DNA of 64,000 nt from CAUZIZ01 sp965219005 (GTDB taxonomy: Bacteria; Acidobacteriota; UBA6911; RPQK01; JAJDTT01), in the NCBI GenBank assembly GCA_965219005.1, contig CBDCMS010000004.1:3782001-3846000 (forward strand), read 5' to 3'. Below the pieces are notes generated by a model. The model saw only the letters and a list, made by a program, of their open reading frames with translations. It was not told where the DNA came from and did not search any database. The position numbers and the translations under genes were made by a program. Each line of letters begins with the position of its first letter. Position 1 is the first letter of the stretch. Shown piece by piece: positions 8,876-17,756 of this stretch.

Positions 8876-9757
8876 TCAGACCAGCGTGATCTCGGTGACT
8901 TCCGGGGGGCAATTGAATCGTACCGGAGCCGTCACTCCCAGGCCCACTGTGGTGTACAACCAGGTGTTGGCCACCCGATAAAGACCTTTGTCATACTTTC
9001 GTCCATAGGGCGGCAAAAAGGGAGATCCGATGAAGGGGAAGCGCACCTGCCCTCCGTGGCTGTGGCCGGACAGCTGTATATCGATCCTGCCCCGACCCAC
9101 GAACGAATCAACGAAGTCGGGTTCGTGCATGAGCAGAATTGTGGGCACCTCGGGAGGCTGCTTTTCGAGGCCGAGCTTTAGATCCTGGCGGCCCACCCAA
9201 CCATCGTCAAGACCGGCAAGATGCAAAGCCTTTCTTCCGATCGAGAGCGTCAGGCCCTCGTTCCTCAGCAGTTGCAGGCCCGACTCTCTCAGTCCCTGCT
9301 CAACCACTACATCACCCTTCCAGTGATCGTGATTCCCCAGAATGCCAAACACTCCGTAGGTAGCGTCGAGTCGAGCCAGCGCCGGAGCCAGGTCGAAGAT
9401 AGCGTCGACCGAACCCTGAACATAGTCTCCGCCCAGGGCAACCAGATCCGGCTTGAGTTGGTTGGCCAGTTCAACGGCCCGTTCGATCAGCTCGATCCGG
9501 GTGTTTGGGTAGAGGTGGAAATCACTTAGCAGAACAATCTTGAAACCTTCCAGACCGGCGCCTGGACTCCTCAGGGGAATCTTCACTCGCTGCAATTGGA
9601 CCCATTCGGTTTCAATGCGAGAGGCGTAGACACAGCTCAGGACGGGGGCGGCACACCCCAACGCCCCATAGCCCAACATCCTCAACATCCTTCTTCGGCT
9701 TAGCCGGCTTGAATCGCCGCTAGAATAGGCTTTCTGCATTCCCAGAAATGCTACCAC
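8876..9757 (-). CDS. Tat-exported metallophosphoesterase (YkuE/YaeI-like)
   Basis: 293 residues from a GTG at 9757 that has GAGGGG upstream; an internal ATG at 9739 is the alternative. An N-terminal SRRRMLRML followed by a hydrophobic stretch is a twin-arginine signal. The calcineurin-like metal ligands are visible: SDFH (Asp79, His81), GGDY (Asp111), GNHD (Asn142, His143), MHEPD and GHSHGGQ. Relatives such as YkuE and YaeI hydrolyse phosphate esters at the outer membrane face, for example UDP-diacylglucosamine-like substrates; the substrate here is not determined. It stands alone, convergent with ftsK. Confidence 0.85.
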   Translation of the reverse strand: MVAFLGMQKAYSSGDSSRLSRRRMLRMLGYGALGCAAPVLSCVYASRIETEWVQLQRVKIPLRSPGAGLEGFKIVLLSDFHLYPNTRIELIERAVELANQLKPDLVALGGDYVQGSVDAIFDLAPALARLDATYGVFGILGNHDHWKGDVVVEQGLRESGLQLLRNEGLTLSIGRKALHLAGLDDGWVGRQDLKLGLEKQPPEVPTILLMHEPDFVDSFVGRGRIDIQLSGHSHGGQVRFPFIGSPFLPPYGRKYDKGLYRVANTWLYTTVGLGVTAPVRFNCPPEVTEITLV

Positions 9758-9866
9758 AACCGTCCCCTCGGCCTGGGCCTGAGAGACGACTCACCTCATT
9801 GACCACTTCCCCACCCGGTGCTACCATCCGCGCAAGATATCAATTCTGACGAGGAGGAGAGCAACT

Positions 9867-10493
9867 ATGAAAAGCTATATTGTCGAGTTCATCGGGACAT
9901 TCTTTCTGGTACTGGTCATCGGTCTCGTCGTCAGTCAGGAGAACCCTCTGGCGGCCGTCGCGATCGGCGCTATATTGATGGTGATGATCTACATGGGGGG
10001 CCACATCTCTGGAGCTCACTACAACCCTGCGGTCTCGCTTGCCTGTTTGATGAGGGGAGCCATTGGGGGCAAGGATGCAGGAATCTACATGGTGAGCCAG
10101 ATTCTCGGTGCCGTCGCCGGTGCGGCTGCTTCTTCAGCTCTGGTTGGAAAGAGCATCACGGTGGCTCCTGGTGGTAACTTCAGCAGCATGCAGGCGCTGG
10201 GGGCAGAGTTCCTGTTTACGTTCGCTCTGGCCTCGGTCGTCCTGAACGTCGCCACCTCGAAGGACCACCCAGATAACTCTTTCTACGGATTGGCTATCGC
10301 TTTCACCGTTGTGGCAGGAGCGCTCGCGGTCGGACCTATCTCAGGAGGCGCCTTCAATCCAGCCGTCGCCCTGGGTCATAATATTATTTCCTCCTCACTC
10401 GGGAATATCTGGATCTACCTGGTAGGTCCCCTGGCCGGCGGCGCCGTGGCCTCTATCGTCTTCAGAATCACCAATTCCCACGAGTTCGAATAG
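9867..10493 (+). CDS. Aquaporin/MIP family channel
   Basis: 208 residues, six membrane segments, with GAGGAGG upstream of the ATG. The two half-helix motifs are present: HYNPAVSL (Asn53) and AFNPAVALG (about residue 163). MIP channels usually have arginine right after the second NPA (NPAR), forming the selectivity filter; here it is valine. This could widen or alter the filter, so water, glycerol or another small neutral solute cannot be told apart. No adjacent glycerol genes. Confidence 0.88.
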   Translation: MKSYIVEFIGTFFLVLVIGLVVSQENPLAAVAIGAILMVMIYMGGHISGAHYNPAVSLACLMRGAIGGKDAGIYMVSQILGAVAGAAASSALVGKSITVAPGGNFSSMQALGAEFLFTFALASVVLNVATSKDHPDNSFYGLAIAFTVVAGALAVGPISGGAFNPAVALGHNIISSSLGNIWIYLVGPLAGGAVASIVFRITNSHEFE

Positions 10494-11115
10494 GTGGGTC
10501 GTTAGAGGGTGGGGGTAGGGTAGAAGAGGTTGCGGCGACGTGGGCCCATCGGCTGCTGCGTCTTCGGCAATCCTCCGGAATTACCTCAGCTGCAGAGGCC
10601 TCAATAGGGACCCACGGCGCTGATAACATGCGGTAGGCCTCACAGCGGATCGTACCGAAACGGCATGTTTTGTCGACCCGCGGAGCACGCGACTAAGTCT
10701 CCGCGAGCCGGCTCAGGAACAGGGCGAGGGGGATCACCTTGTCCCTGGGGTAGACCTGTTGTGAAAGCCCATGTGCAGGAACGCTTGGTAGACAGTTCCA
10801 TGAATTGGCTGTTCAGCGCCGGTTCTCGAGAGAACCACTCTGGATCTTACGGTTCGTAGCTTGCCATTACTCACGGTTACTTCCTTGCAGCCTTCCTGAT
10901 CACGGGTCATATTCTAGCCCTTTGGGTCGGGGCAATTTGGTAATCGAAATCACGCTCTGGCTTTTTTTCGAATGGATCTGAGAGTCGATCTTCGTCCCCG
11001 AGATCGGAATACAAAAAACCGGCGCACTTGAATCCAATGTATTCAGGCGGCATAATCATCGGCTTGCCGAAAAAATAGGCTCCAATTTCGCAAACACATA
11101 CGGAGACAGATTCAG
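10494..11115. other. Long gap between aquaporin and cyclophilin genes
   Basis: About 620 bp. No recognisable RNA gene or repeat from the other families. One perfect small hairpin (GGTTCTCGAGAGAACC, 10823-10838) and one doubtful short frame on the minus strand (10907-11059) are the only structures noted. The promoter of the downstream lipoprotein gene should lie in the AT-richer last 150 bp. Confidence 0.5.
10907..11059 (-). CDS. Possible 50-residue hypothetical protein
   Basis: A 50-codon frame beginning MIMPPEYIGF and containing KCAGFLYSDLGDEDRL, with a mixed, protein-like composition rich in charged and aromatic residues. No good ribosome-binding site is seen, and it is divergent from the cyclophilin gene start at 11116. 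I do not recognise it. It could be a chance frame. Confidence 0.25.
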   Translation of the reverse strand: MIMPPEYIGFKCAGFLYSDLGDEDRLSDPFEKKPERDFDYQIAPTQRARI

Positions 11116-11964
11116 ATGTCTTGGAAACTACGACTTCTAACAATCGCACTCGCATCGATCCTGGTGGTGGGCTGCGGAGGCCCAACTGACGAGACTCCCC
11201 CAGTAGACGAACCTGGAGGAACCGCCAAACCGGTCGACAAGGTCGAGCCGCCACCGACGAAACCGTCAGCGCCACCAACCAAGGAACCAAAAGACATGGA
11301 AACCAAGTCCCCTGAACCTGACAAGACACCTCCGAAGCCTGAACCGGCTCCGGCCAAAGCCGAGCCTCCCAAGCCCAAACCTGGACCTCATCCGGGTCTC
11401 TTCGATCCCGCTCAGGCTGAGGCAAAGGCTCCCGAAACCTTCAAAGCGCAGTTCGACACCACCAACGGAAAGCTCGTGATCCAGGTAACCCGCTCCTGGT
11501 CGCCTCGCGGCGCCGATCGCTTCTACAACCTGGTCAAGATCGGATACTTCACCGACATCGCCTTCTTTCGCGTGATCGACGGCTTCATGGCTCAGTTTGG
11601 CATCCACGGCGATCCCAAGGTCAATGAGAAGTGGAGTGAAGCCACCATCAAAGATGATCCAGTCAAGGAGTCGAACCTGAGAGGATTCATAACGTTCGCG
11701 AAGACCGGCGCACCCAACTCGCGCGGGGTGCAGTTCTTCATCAATTATCGGGACAACAGTCCTCTCGATCCCCAGGGCTTTTCGCCTTTTGGTCGGGTGA
11801 TTTCAGGAATGGAGGTCATCGACACCATCTACAAGGGGTACGGCGAAGGTGCACCGAGGGGCCGTGGTCCTGATCAAACGCGAGTCCGGATGCAGGGGAA
11901 CCGCTACCTGAAGAAGGACTTTCCCGAACTCGACTACATTAAGAAAGCCACGATTGTAGAGTAA
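11116..11964 (+). CDS. Cyclophilin-type peptidyl-prolyl isomerase lipoprotein
   Basis: 282 residues. A short hydrophobic signal ending LVVGC gives a lipobox with Cys20. Residues about 25-95 form a low-complexity linker rich in Pro, Lys and Glu (PPTKPSAPPTKEPKD type). From about 107 the cyclophilin fold follows: TTNGKLVIQV, RFYNLVKIGYFTDIAFFRVI, GFMAQFG, and RGVQFFINYRDN in the active-site region. The linker would let the domain reach away from the membrane, so it probably folds exported proteins in the periplasm. It is convergent with the following minus-strand gene, 6 bp apart. Confidence 0.9.
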   Translation: MSWKLRLLTIALASILVVGCGGPTDETPPVDEPGGTAKPVDKVEPPPTKPSAPPTKEPKDMETKSPEPDKTPPKPEPAPAKAEPPKPKPGPHPGLFDPAQAEAKAPETFKAQFDTTNGKLVIQVTRSWSPRGADRFYNLVKIGYFTDIAFFRVIDGFMAQFGIHGDPKVNEKWSEATIKDDPVKESNLRGFITFAKTGAPNSRGVQFFINYRDNSPLDPQGFSPFGRVISGMEVIDTIYKGYGEGAPRGRGPDQTRVRMQGNRYLKKDFPELDYIKKATIVE

Positions 11965-11980
11965 CGCAGATTATGGCGTT
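11963..11980. terminator. Short hairpin spanning two convergent stops
   Basis: AACGC (11963-11967) pairs with GCGTT (11976-11980), followed by TTT. It covers the stop codons of the two convergent genes and could act in the plus direction. The stem is only 5 bp, so this is a weak call. Confidence 0.3.
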
Positions 11981-13056
11981 TTTGTGGCGGGCTTTAGTTT
12001 TGCTCGCAGCAGACGCGCCGCTTCTGTCTGGTTGCAGAGCTTGGCGTATGCCTCGTCAACACTGACGGCTGCGCCCGAACCAGGGGCAAACCCGCAGTCC
12101 GGGTTCAGCGTGATTCTTTCGGGAGGAAGATACTCCAGTGCCCTTTCTACCCGGGCCATGATCGTCTCGACGGTGTCGATCTTGCCTGGAGTGACGTCCA
12201 CGCACCCCAGTCCCACCTCCAGTTCGTCTCGCAGCCTTCCCAGCACCGTCATGCTGCCTGAAGACTCACTGCTGAACTCCAGCGTCAGGTGGTCCACCTG
12301 TAGACGGTTCAGCTGCGCCAGAATGGGATCATAGCCCCCTTCGAGACTCAACTCACCGCGGGCTCGGGCCCCGGCTCGGCGGCACAAGTGGACCGCCAGC
12401 TTCACACCCTCTATTCCCTCAAACAAGGCATTGACTGTCTCGACGCCGAAATCAGCTGCTTCCTCGGGGTCAGGATAGGATTCCCGAATCTGGGCATCCA
12501 CGAAGAGGCATAGGTGAGGGTCATCCACCTGAATAATGTCGGCGCCCGCGTCTCGAATTCTGCGGATTTCCTCTCGTAGGATGGGAACGCAATCGCGCAC
12601 GAAGTCCTCGCGACGGGGATAGGCCGATGAGGAGCTTACCGGGTCCCAGAGACGCTCGCCCAGAAGAGCCGGAGCCGGCAGTGTCGCCTTGACCGCCTTG
12701 CTGGTGATGCCTCTGAGAAAGTCGATCTCTCTGGCGATGAAACCGGCGTTACGAGCCTGCAGCCGTCCCACCACCGTCGTCATCGGCCTTCCGTCCTGAG
12801 GATGAGTGCTAAGCTCGAATCCCTCAGCCAAATCGGCGATGACCCCGATGTAGGACTTGCGCCTCCACTCGCCGTCACTGATGATATCGAGCCCCGCCTG
12901 CTCTTGAAGAGCCACAGCGTACCGAACCGCAACATCCATCGCTGCCGCCGCTCGCTCGTCCGAGAGCTGTGTCCGGTTGGAGATCAGGTCTCGGACCCAT
13001 GAGGGTCTGGGCAGCGATCCCACGACGGAAGTCGGCAGGGTCGGTAGAAGCGTCAT
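11971..13056 (-). CDS. Cobalamin-independent methionine synthase (MetE) C-terminal-like methyltransferase
   Basis: 361 residues from the ATG at 13056, which overlaps the upstream nucleotidyltransferase stop as ATGA. It matches the catalytic barrel of MetE without the N-terminal half. Zinc ligands are preserved: HLC (about His223, Cys225), LTLEFSSES (Glu about 260) and NPDCGFAP (Cys about 321). SVVGSLPRP and SDGEWRRKSY are typical of the short core-MetE family. Such proteins transfer methyl or alkyl groups to or from a thiol; some short members are not methionine synthases. Coupling to a cytidylyltransferase-like gene suggests a specialised substrate rather than routine methionine synthesis. 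Confidence 0.85.
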   Translation of the reverse strand: MTLLPTLPTSVVGSLPRPSWVRDLISNRTQLSDERAAAAMDVAVRYAVALQEQAGLDIISDGEWRRKSYIGVIADLAEGFELSTHPQDGRPMTTVVGRLQARNAGFIAREIDFLRGITSKAVKATLPAPALLGERLWDPVSSSSAYPRREDFVRDCVPILREEIRRIRDAGADIIQVDDPHLCLFVDAQIRESYPDPEEAADFGVETVNALFEGIEGVKLAVHLCRRAGARARGELSLEGGYDPILAQLNRLQVDHLTLEFSSESSGSMTVLGRLRDELEVGLGCVDVTPGKIDTVETIMARVERALEYLPPERITLNPDCGFAPGSGAAVSVDEAYAKLCNQTEAARLLRAKLKPATKTP

Positions 13057-13811
13057 GCCTCTCTTGGCCAATGTTTCCGAGCCAGTTCAAAATCCTGCTG
13101 GGTGTCAATCTCCATGTACTCTCCAGCAATATCGATGGGCTTCATCTCGACACCGTTCTCGATCATCTCCTGGAACAGATGAATGAGATAGGCCTTCTCG
13201 AAGACTTGAGACTCCCGAAAGGGCTTTCCTGCGTAGAGTTCGTTGCAGCGTTGAAAACACTCGCGCAAGAGCCGGGCACCTTCGGAACCGAACCTGGCAA
13301 CACCAATGTACTCGCCCTCCGTCTCAGAAGAATCCAGCTCCCGGTGGATTCTCAGGACCGAACCATCCTGGACCGCTACCTTTTCGGCATCAGTACTGGG
13401 GTGATCGGTCCGATCCTGATAGCGTTCGAGCCAGCGGGAATCGATCGCCAGACCAATCTCCCCAGAGAATCCAAGCAGGCGCTCAATCACCCTTGGGGTG
13501 TAGAGGATATCCGAGTAGGAGCAGATGAAACCCTCGTCCATCAAATCTTCCGCGAACATCAAGGAGTGAAGAATGTTGTTGCGCTTCCATTCGGTGTTGT
13601 GGCGAAACGTGAATCGGGGATACTCCGCCTTTACCTTGTCAATTTGATATCCACCGATGAAGCATATGTCGCTGATCCCATTGGACTGAAGAGCCTCTAC
13701 AATCCAGTCCAGAATCCGCTTGCCCCTGACTTCGGCAAAACACTTGGGAGTATCTGCGGTCGTCGGCATCAGCCGCTCCCCCCGCCCCGCCCCTATGACA
13801 ATCGCTCGCAT
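13053..13811 (-). CDS. LicC/PntC-like nucleotidyltransferase
   Basis: 252 residues. The N-terminal signature AIVIGAGRGERLMPTTADTPKCF is the nucleotide-binding loop of sugar and phosphocholine nucleotidyltransferases. HNTEWKRNNILHSLMFAE and CSYSDILY resemble phosphocholine or phosphonate cytidylyltransferases (LicC, PntC), where the NxxxS and SYxDI segments contact the substrate and metal. DAEKV and EYIGVARF continue that pattern. It would attach CMP (or another nucleotide) to a phosphorylated small molecule. It is the first gene of a coupled pair with the MetE-like gene; the OPA-type transporter lies just upstream on the same strand. Confidence 0.75.
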   Translation of the reverse strand: MRAIVIGAGRGERLMPTTADTPKCFAEVRGKRILDWIVEALQSNGISDICFIGGYQIDKVKAEYPRFTFRHNTEWKRNNILHSLMFAEDLMDEGFICSYSDILYTPRVIERLLGFSGEIGLAIDSRWLERYQDRTDHPSTDAEKVAVQDGSVLRIHRELDSSETEGEYIGVARFGSEGARLLRECFQRCNELYAGKPFRESQVFEKAYLIHLFQEMIENGVEMKPIDIAGEYMEIDTQQDFELARKHWPREA

Positions 13812-13884
13812 GGGTTTCTCTGATTGCAGGTTACGTTTTGGAGGCCTTCTCTTCTCTGTAGGTCAGTGTCACCCCCAAGCCAGC

Positions 13885-13966
13885 CTGGATCATCCAGGAA
13901 GCAATCTCATATCCGGAGCAAGCATTGCCGAAACATGGGAGCCTGAAGCGCAAGCGAGGGGTTGGG
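13885..13966. repeat. 82-bp dispersed repeat B, copy 1
   Basis: Starts CTGGATCATCCAGG (itself a small hairpin), continues GGAGCAAGCATTGCCG and ends GCGCAAGCGAGGGGTTGGG. A copy at 57581-57661 is about 90% identical by eye. The last 30 bp is a core also found at 17704-17736, 26317-26348 and, inverted, at 57735-57767. Confidence 0.8.
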
Positions 13967-13978
13967 CACGGGTAAAGT

Positions 13979-15235
13979 TTAACCCTTTTCACGCTGCGAC
14001 GTGGCGTTCCATAACAGGCCGGACACGGCAGCGGCAGCGAAGGCAAATCCCGCCCACGCCATTACTGCCGCTTGCCAGCCTTGAGAGTCTACCAGATGGC
14101 CCGTCAGTTGATCCCCTACGAAAGCGCCCATATAACCCATGAAGTTTACGAAACCGACCGCAGCCGCAGGGGTCCCATGACGAGCCAGGTCCATGGGGGC
14201 GGTTCCCACCAATAGCACCTGAGCGCCGTAGATGCAGAAGCCGACCAGAAAAAGGACTCCGATCGTCTGCTCGAATCCGGAGAGCACGGCTCTATCGTAG
14301 ACCAGGGTCAAGAGGCCCAGAAAAACGAGCAGGGAGCAGATCATGGGGGCTCGTCTTCCCCCCAGGAACCGATCGGTTGCCCAACCAGAGACGTAGGCTC
14401 CAATCACGCCCCCGGCCGGAAGCACCGCATACTTGAAACCAGCCGACGCAACGCCTGTTTGTTGGATCTCCTTGAGATGGGAAATGCCCCAGTCCAGAAA
14501 CCCATACCGGCATGCGTTCAAGAGTCCCAGGGACAGCGCAAGCAGCCACAGGGAAGGATTGGACAGGGTGACCATAAGGGTCTCCCTGAACCGGACCTTT
14601 CCCCGGCCGCGGCTAGGATCCAGTTCCCCTGCCCGGCCTCCCTTTTTCTGTCCCGCAGGGTCGGGCTCACCCGGCGTCTCGCGCAGGAAGAGCATCATGT
14701 GGATGGCCGCAAGCGCCAACAGGCCTGCTGGAATATAGAGAGCTCCTCTCCAGCCGTAGGTCTCTGCGGCCCAGGCGGCAATAACGAAGGTCAGTACCGC
14801 CGTAGTCTGATAGCCGGTACCGATGAGGCCGATGGCCTTGCCCCGGCGTTCCAGGGGAAACCAGTTCGCTGCTACGCGCATACAGGGGGTCCAGCCGAAA
14901 GCCTGGAAATAACCATTACAGGCCCACACGAACAGCATGAAATACAGACCGGTAGCCCAACCGAAGATCAGGTTCAATGCCGCCGACCCAAACATGCCCA
15001 GGGCCAGCAACAACCTGGGCGAGTATCGCTCCGCCAGTTGCCCGTTGAGTAACTGTCCCACGCCGTACGCGAGTTTCAGGGCTCCCAGAATGGCCCCAAG
15101 CTCTGTCTTGCTGTACCCCAGCTCGGATTCGATACCGGGCAGGGCCGCGGAGAGGTTGGTGCGGCAGAAGTAGAAGGCTCCGTAGGTGATCCAGAGCACC
15201 CAGATGATACTGGCTTCAGACCTTTTTGCTTGCAT
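13979..15235 (-). CDS. MFS transporter, organophosphate:phosphate antiporter (GlpT/UhpT) type
   Basis: 418 residues, about 12 membrane segments with a cytoplasmic loop near residue 190-215. FYFCRTNLSAALPGIE, NGYFQAFGWTPCMRV and ERRGKAIGLIGTGYQ are the conserved elements of the OPA family (glycerol-3-phosphate, hexose-phosphate, phosphoglycerate antiporters). FMGYMGAFVGDQLTGHLVD is the second-half counterpart. The substrate is open. Its position upstream of a LicC/PntC-like transferase invites the idea of a phosphorylated alcohol or phosphonate, which is inference from neighbourhood only. Confidence 0.85.
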   Translation of the reverse strand: MQAKRSEASIIWVLWITYGAFYFCRTNLSAALPGIESELGYSKTELGAILGALKLAYGVGQLLNGQLAERYSPRLLLALGMFGSAALNLIFGWATGLYFMLFVWACNGYFQAFGWTPCMRVAANWFPLERRGKAIGLIGTGYQTTAVLTFVIAAWAAETYGWRGALYIPAGLLALAAIHMMLFLRETPGEPDPAGQKKGGRAGELDPSRGRGKVRFRETLMVTLSNPSLWLLALSLGLLNACRYGFLDWGISHLKEIQQTGVASAGFKYAVLPAGGVIGAYVSGWATDRFLGGRRAPMICSLLVFLGLLTLVYDRAVLSGFEQTIGVLFLVGFCIYGAQVLLVGTAPMDLARHGTPAAAVGFVNFMGYMGAFVGDQLTGHLVDSQGWQAAVMAWAGFAFAAAAVSGLLWNATSQREKG

Positions 15236-15290
15236 TCGCCTAGGCTCGAGTTTCTAGGTGCCGCATTTCATAAGTGCGGTACATTCTGGT

Positions 15291-16592
15291 TCATGCAATG
15301 AGCTCCGATTCTTGAGCCGAATCGGAACCGTCAAGGTAGGGAATCGTCTGGGGCCCCTGGGGAAGGACACAGAGGCGCGCCTCGGCACCATGCTGGTCGA
15401 GAAGCCAACTCACGGTCGCCTCGATATCCTCTATCGGCTCCAGGTTCGCTTCGCGGACCTGCTCCGCCCTCAGATAGGTCGATTTCAGGTAGACGCTGGC
15501 CTTTGATTGAATCTGGCTCTGGACCTGGACCTGCCACTGGTCCTGACGCTCGAAACCAGGACTGTGGACCAGCTCCAACAGAGACTGCGGACTGGATGAG
15601 GAAGCTAACAGTTCCCGATACTCGCCATGATCCGGGATTCCGTCCGAGCACTCCGCCGCGCAGATGATCGCGCCGTCCTGACGCACGATCCGTGCCGCCG
15701 CCGACATTCCCTTGACGGACTGGTATAGGTTCAAGTCAAGTGGGTAGCCGCTGTTAGTGGTGAGGACGACTTCGAAGGGAGAGGAAACCGCCCGCATGGC
15801 GGTACGCCGGGCGAACCGACACGCAGAGGCGTGCGACTCGAAGAGCTCACCGGCATGAACACTGGTGATCTTGTGATCCCGATTGAGCGTGACGTCGATG
15901 GCGAAGCTGACTCCGGTTAGAGCAGCGATCTGGCGGATGGCATCGTGGATGGGGTTGCCCTGGGTAATGCCCCAGGTCGCACTGGGATCAGCGATCAGCG
16001 GGGCACTGTGAAGCTGCATTATGGTTTCGACGGCGGCCAACCCCGGCGCTACCATCTTGGGTCCACCGCTGAAACCGGCGAAAAAATGGGGTTCCACGAA
16101 GCCGGCAGTGATCCGGACGTCGCTCGCCAGCCATTCGGCGTTGAGACTGATCGGGATTCCCTCTGAAGTCTCCCCGGCTGGGCTGAGATTGTCCGGGTCG
16201 AAGGCACTGTGGTTGCGAATCCGATAGTTCGCTACCACCTCCGTCCCCAACATCTCATCGAGTTCTTCCTGAGTGTTCGGTCGATGAGTCCCAGCGGCGA
16301 CCAGGATCGTAATCTGATCGTTTGGGATGTGACTGAGCTCGCTCAGAAGCACCGGTAGCACCCGAGCACTGGGCATGGGTCGGGTGATGTCGCACACCGA
16401 GATGGCCACAGTATGCCCAGAGTTTGCAATCTGGCGCAGAGGCTGTGAACCCATCGGCTGCCGCAGAGCTTGAAGGAGGCCGTCCTCCTCGCTGGGCAGA
16501 CCAGGGATGTAGGTGGGCTCAATGACTCGAGTCCGGTTATCGGGAAGGTCTACTTCGAGACCCGTCTTCCCGTAAGCAAGTTGAACTAGCAC
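15291..16592 (-). CDS. larA: LarA-family nickel-pincer racemase
   Basis: 433 residues from a GTG at 16592. Family: lactate racemase LarA, which uses a nickel-pincer nucleotide bound through a lysine. In the Lactobacillus enzyme the key residues are His108, His174, Lys184 and His200; here His103 (GTHRPNT), His169 and Lys179 (EPHFFAGFSGGPKM) and His195 (LHSAPL) occur with identical spacing, shifted by five. Catalytic ability is therefore likely. No larB, larC or larE cofactor genes are in the window. Homologues racemise various 2-hydroxyacids, so lactate is only the default guess. Confidence 0.88.
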   Translation of the reverse strand: MLVQLAYGKTGLEVDLPDNRTRVIEPTYIPGLPSEEDGLLQALRQPMGSQPLRQIANSGHTVAISVCDITRPMPSARVLPVLLSELSHIPNDQITILVAAGTHRPNTQEELDEMLGTEVVANYRIRNHSAFDPDNLSPAGETSEGIPISLNAEWLASDVRITAGFVEPHFFAGFSGGPKMVAPGLAAVETIMQLHSAPLIADPSATWGITQGNPIHDAIRQIAALTGVSFAIDVTLNRDHKITSVHAGELFESHASACRFARRTAMRAVSSPFEVVLTTNSGYPLDLNLYQSVKGMSAAARIVRQDGAIICAAECSDGIPDHGEYRELLASSSSPQSLLELVHSPGFERQDQWQVQVQSQIQSKASVYLKSTYLRAEQVREANLEPIEDIEATVSWLLDQHGAEARLCVLPQGPQTIPYLDGSDSAQESELIA

Positions 16593-16691
16593 CTGGAGGT
16601 CTACCTCACATCTCGCGACATCTGGCGGCCGGAGCCAATTCTAGCATGAGTACGAACCCAACCTGGAATGACTTTCCCGGGGCCTTTCAGA

Positions 16692-17147
16692 TCACCGTCT
16701 ACTGGAGAAAAACTCCTGTAACATCTGCTTGGACTGCCCCTCTAACACCCCCTCAGTCACGTCGACAGAATGATTGAAACGCCCCGGGTCCAGTAGGCTG
16801 GCACGGGAGAATATCGCCCCAGATTTTTCGTCTCGAGCCCCAAAGACCAGACGATCGACTCGGGCCCAGATCAAAGCACCCGCGCACATCGCGCAAGGTT
16901 CAAGCGTGACGTAGAGGTCTATCCCGGACAGTCGGTAGTTGGCCAGTCTACGACCCGCTTCTCGGAGAACCAGGATTTCAGCATGGGCAGTGGGATCGCT
17001 CAGCTGGATGCTCCGATTGTGGTCGCGGCACAAAATCTCCTGCTCCCGGACCACAACTGCGCCGATCGGCACTTCGCCCTCGCTGGCTGCCTGTCGCGCC
17101 TCTTGAAGGGCCACTTCCATCCAGGTCTCCACACAGTCGTCAATCAC
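16692..17147 (-). CDS. tadA: tRNA-specific adenosine deaminase TadA
   Basis: 151 residues. It deaminates A34 to inosine in tRNA-Arg(ACG). The zinc deaminase motif is complete: THAE (His55, Glu57) and PCAMCAG (Cys85, Cys88). GEVPIGAVVV and NHSVDVTEGVL are typical of TadA rather than of guanine or cytosine deaminases. It lies upstream of larA on the same strand but about 100 bp away, with no sign of coupling. Confidence 0.93.
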   Translation of the reverse strand: MIDDCVETWMEVALQEARQAASEGEVPIGAVVVREQEILCRDHNRSIQLSDPTAHAEILVLREAGRRLANYRLSGIDLYVTLEPCAMCAGALIWARVDRLVFGARDEKSGAIFSRASLLDPGRFNHSVDVTEGVLEGQSKQMLQEFFSSRR

Positions 17148-17244
17148 ATCCGTAGCCCCTGCAGCATCGATCGTTCTTGGATCTCCTAGGTTTCCGGCTA
17201 GCGGTTCCTAGATCGCACCTCTGGTCAAGCTTCAGAAGCATCCC

Positions 17245-17348
17245 TCACGCGAAACTAAACGTAATTGAACGGGTAGAGCCAGTATACTTGAACATCTGTT
17301 CTGCGTTGTCCCAATAAATCCTGGGTTTTTTCCAACACTTTCTAACAA
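17245..17348 (-). pseudogene. Possible remnant of an amidohydrolase C-terminus
   Basis: A minus-strand frame ending at TGA (17245-17247) reads WKKPRIYWDNAEQMFKYT. The pattern (K/R)I-(Y/L)-(W)-(D/G)NA is how many amidohydrolase-2 family proteins end. No upstream part of such a protein was found, so if real this is a deletion remnant. It may be a chance resemblance. Confidence 0.3.
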
Positions 17349-17511
17349 GAGCAGCTAAAATGAGCGAACTGAGAGAAAGTGAGATAAAGAACGGGGGATA
17401 GGCTAACTGCCGACTTCACAAACTGATAAGCACTGGGATGAAACGAGACGAAATGAGCTGCAAACTCCCAGCATTGTGCCAAGCACCAAGTTTGAAACCG
17501 AATGATCGAGG

Positions 17512-17737
17512 AGTTTCTTTCCTCTACGATCCGGCGCAGCCGGGGGCGCGGCTAACCTGAAACTTGAATAGTGAGCAGTGGTGACATGATCAGTGAACAG
17601 TACCGGAAACAGCTACAGCCAACAGAGCCGCGAACGACTTGACTCGTTAGCAGTATGCCCCACGTTTCGAGGAGAGAGCTGGACAACAGCAGAATCTCGC
17701 AGATCCCCAACCCCCCGTTCGCGCTTCAGGCTTCCAT
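17512..17737. repeat. Dispersed repeat A, copy 2 with flanking blocks
   Basis: Order of blocks: TTTCTTTCC-TACGATCCGGCGCAGCC (17512-17541), CTGAAACTTGAATAGTGAGC (from 17557), GTGAACAGTACCGGAAACAG, GAGAGAGCTGGACAACAGC, then the core CCCCGTTCGCGCTTCAGGC. From 17557 to 17737 it is nearly identical to 26169-26349. Confidence 0.85.
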
Positions 17738-17756
17738 CGATGTTTGTCCCTTCTTC

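Larger units (their letters stand above)
17148..17756. other. Gap with a decayed coding tail and repeat A copy 2
   Basis: About 610 bp. The tadA promoter should be near 17150-17230. At 17245-17348 a minus-strand frame looks like the end of a metal-dependent hydrolase. From 17512 to 17737 it is repeat A copy 2 with its flanking blocks. Nothing else recognisable. Confidence 0.55.

Noticed and set aside
10494..10906. tRNA-like or coding content in the gap after the aquaporin gene
   Set aside because: No cloverleaf or T-loop (GTTCRANNC) was found, and the frames look random.
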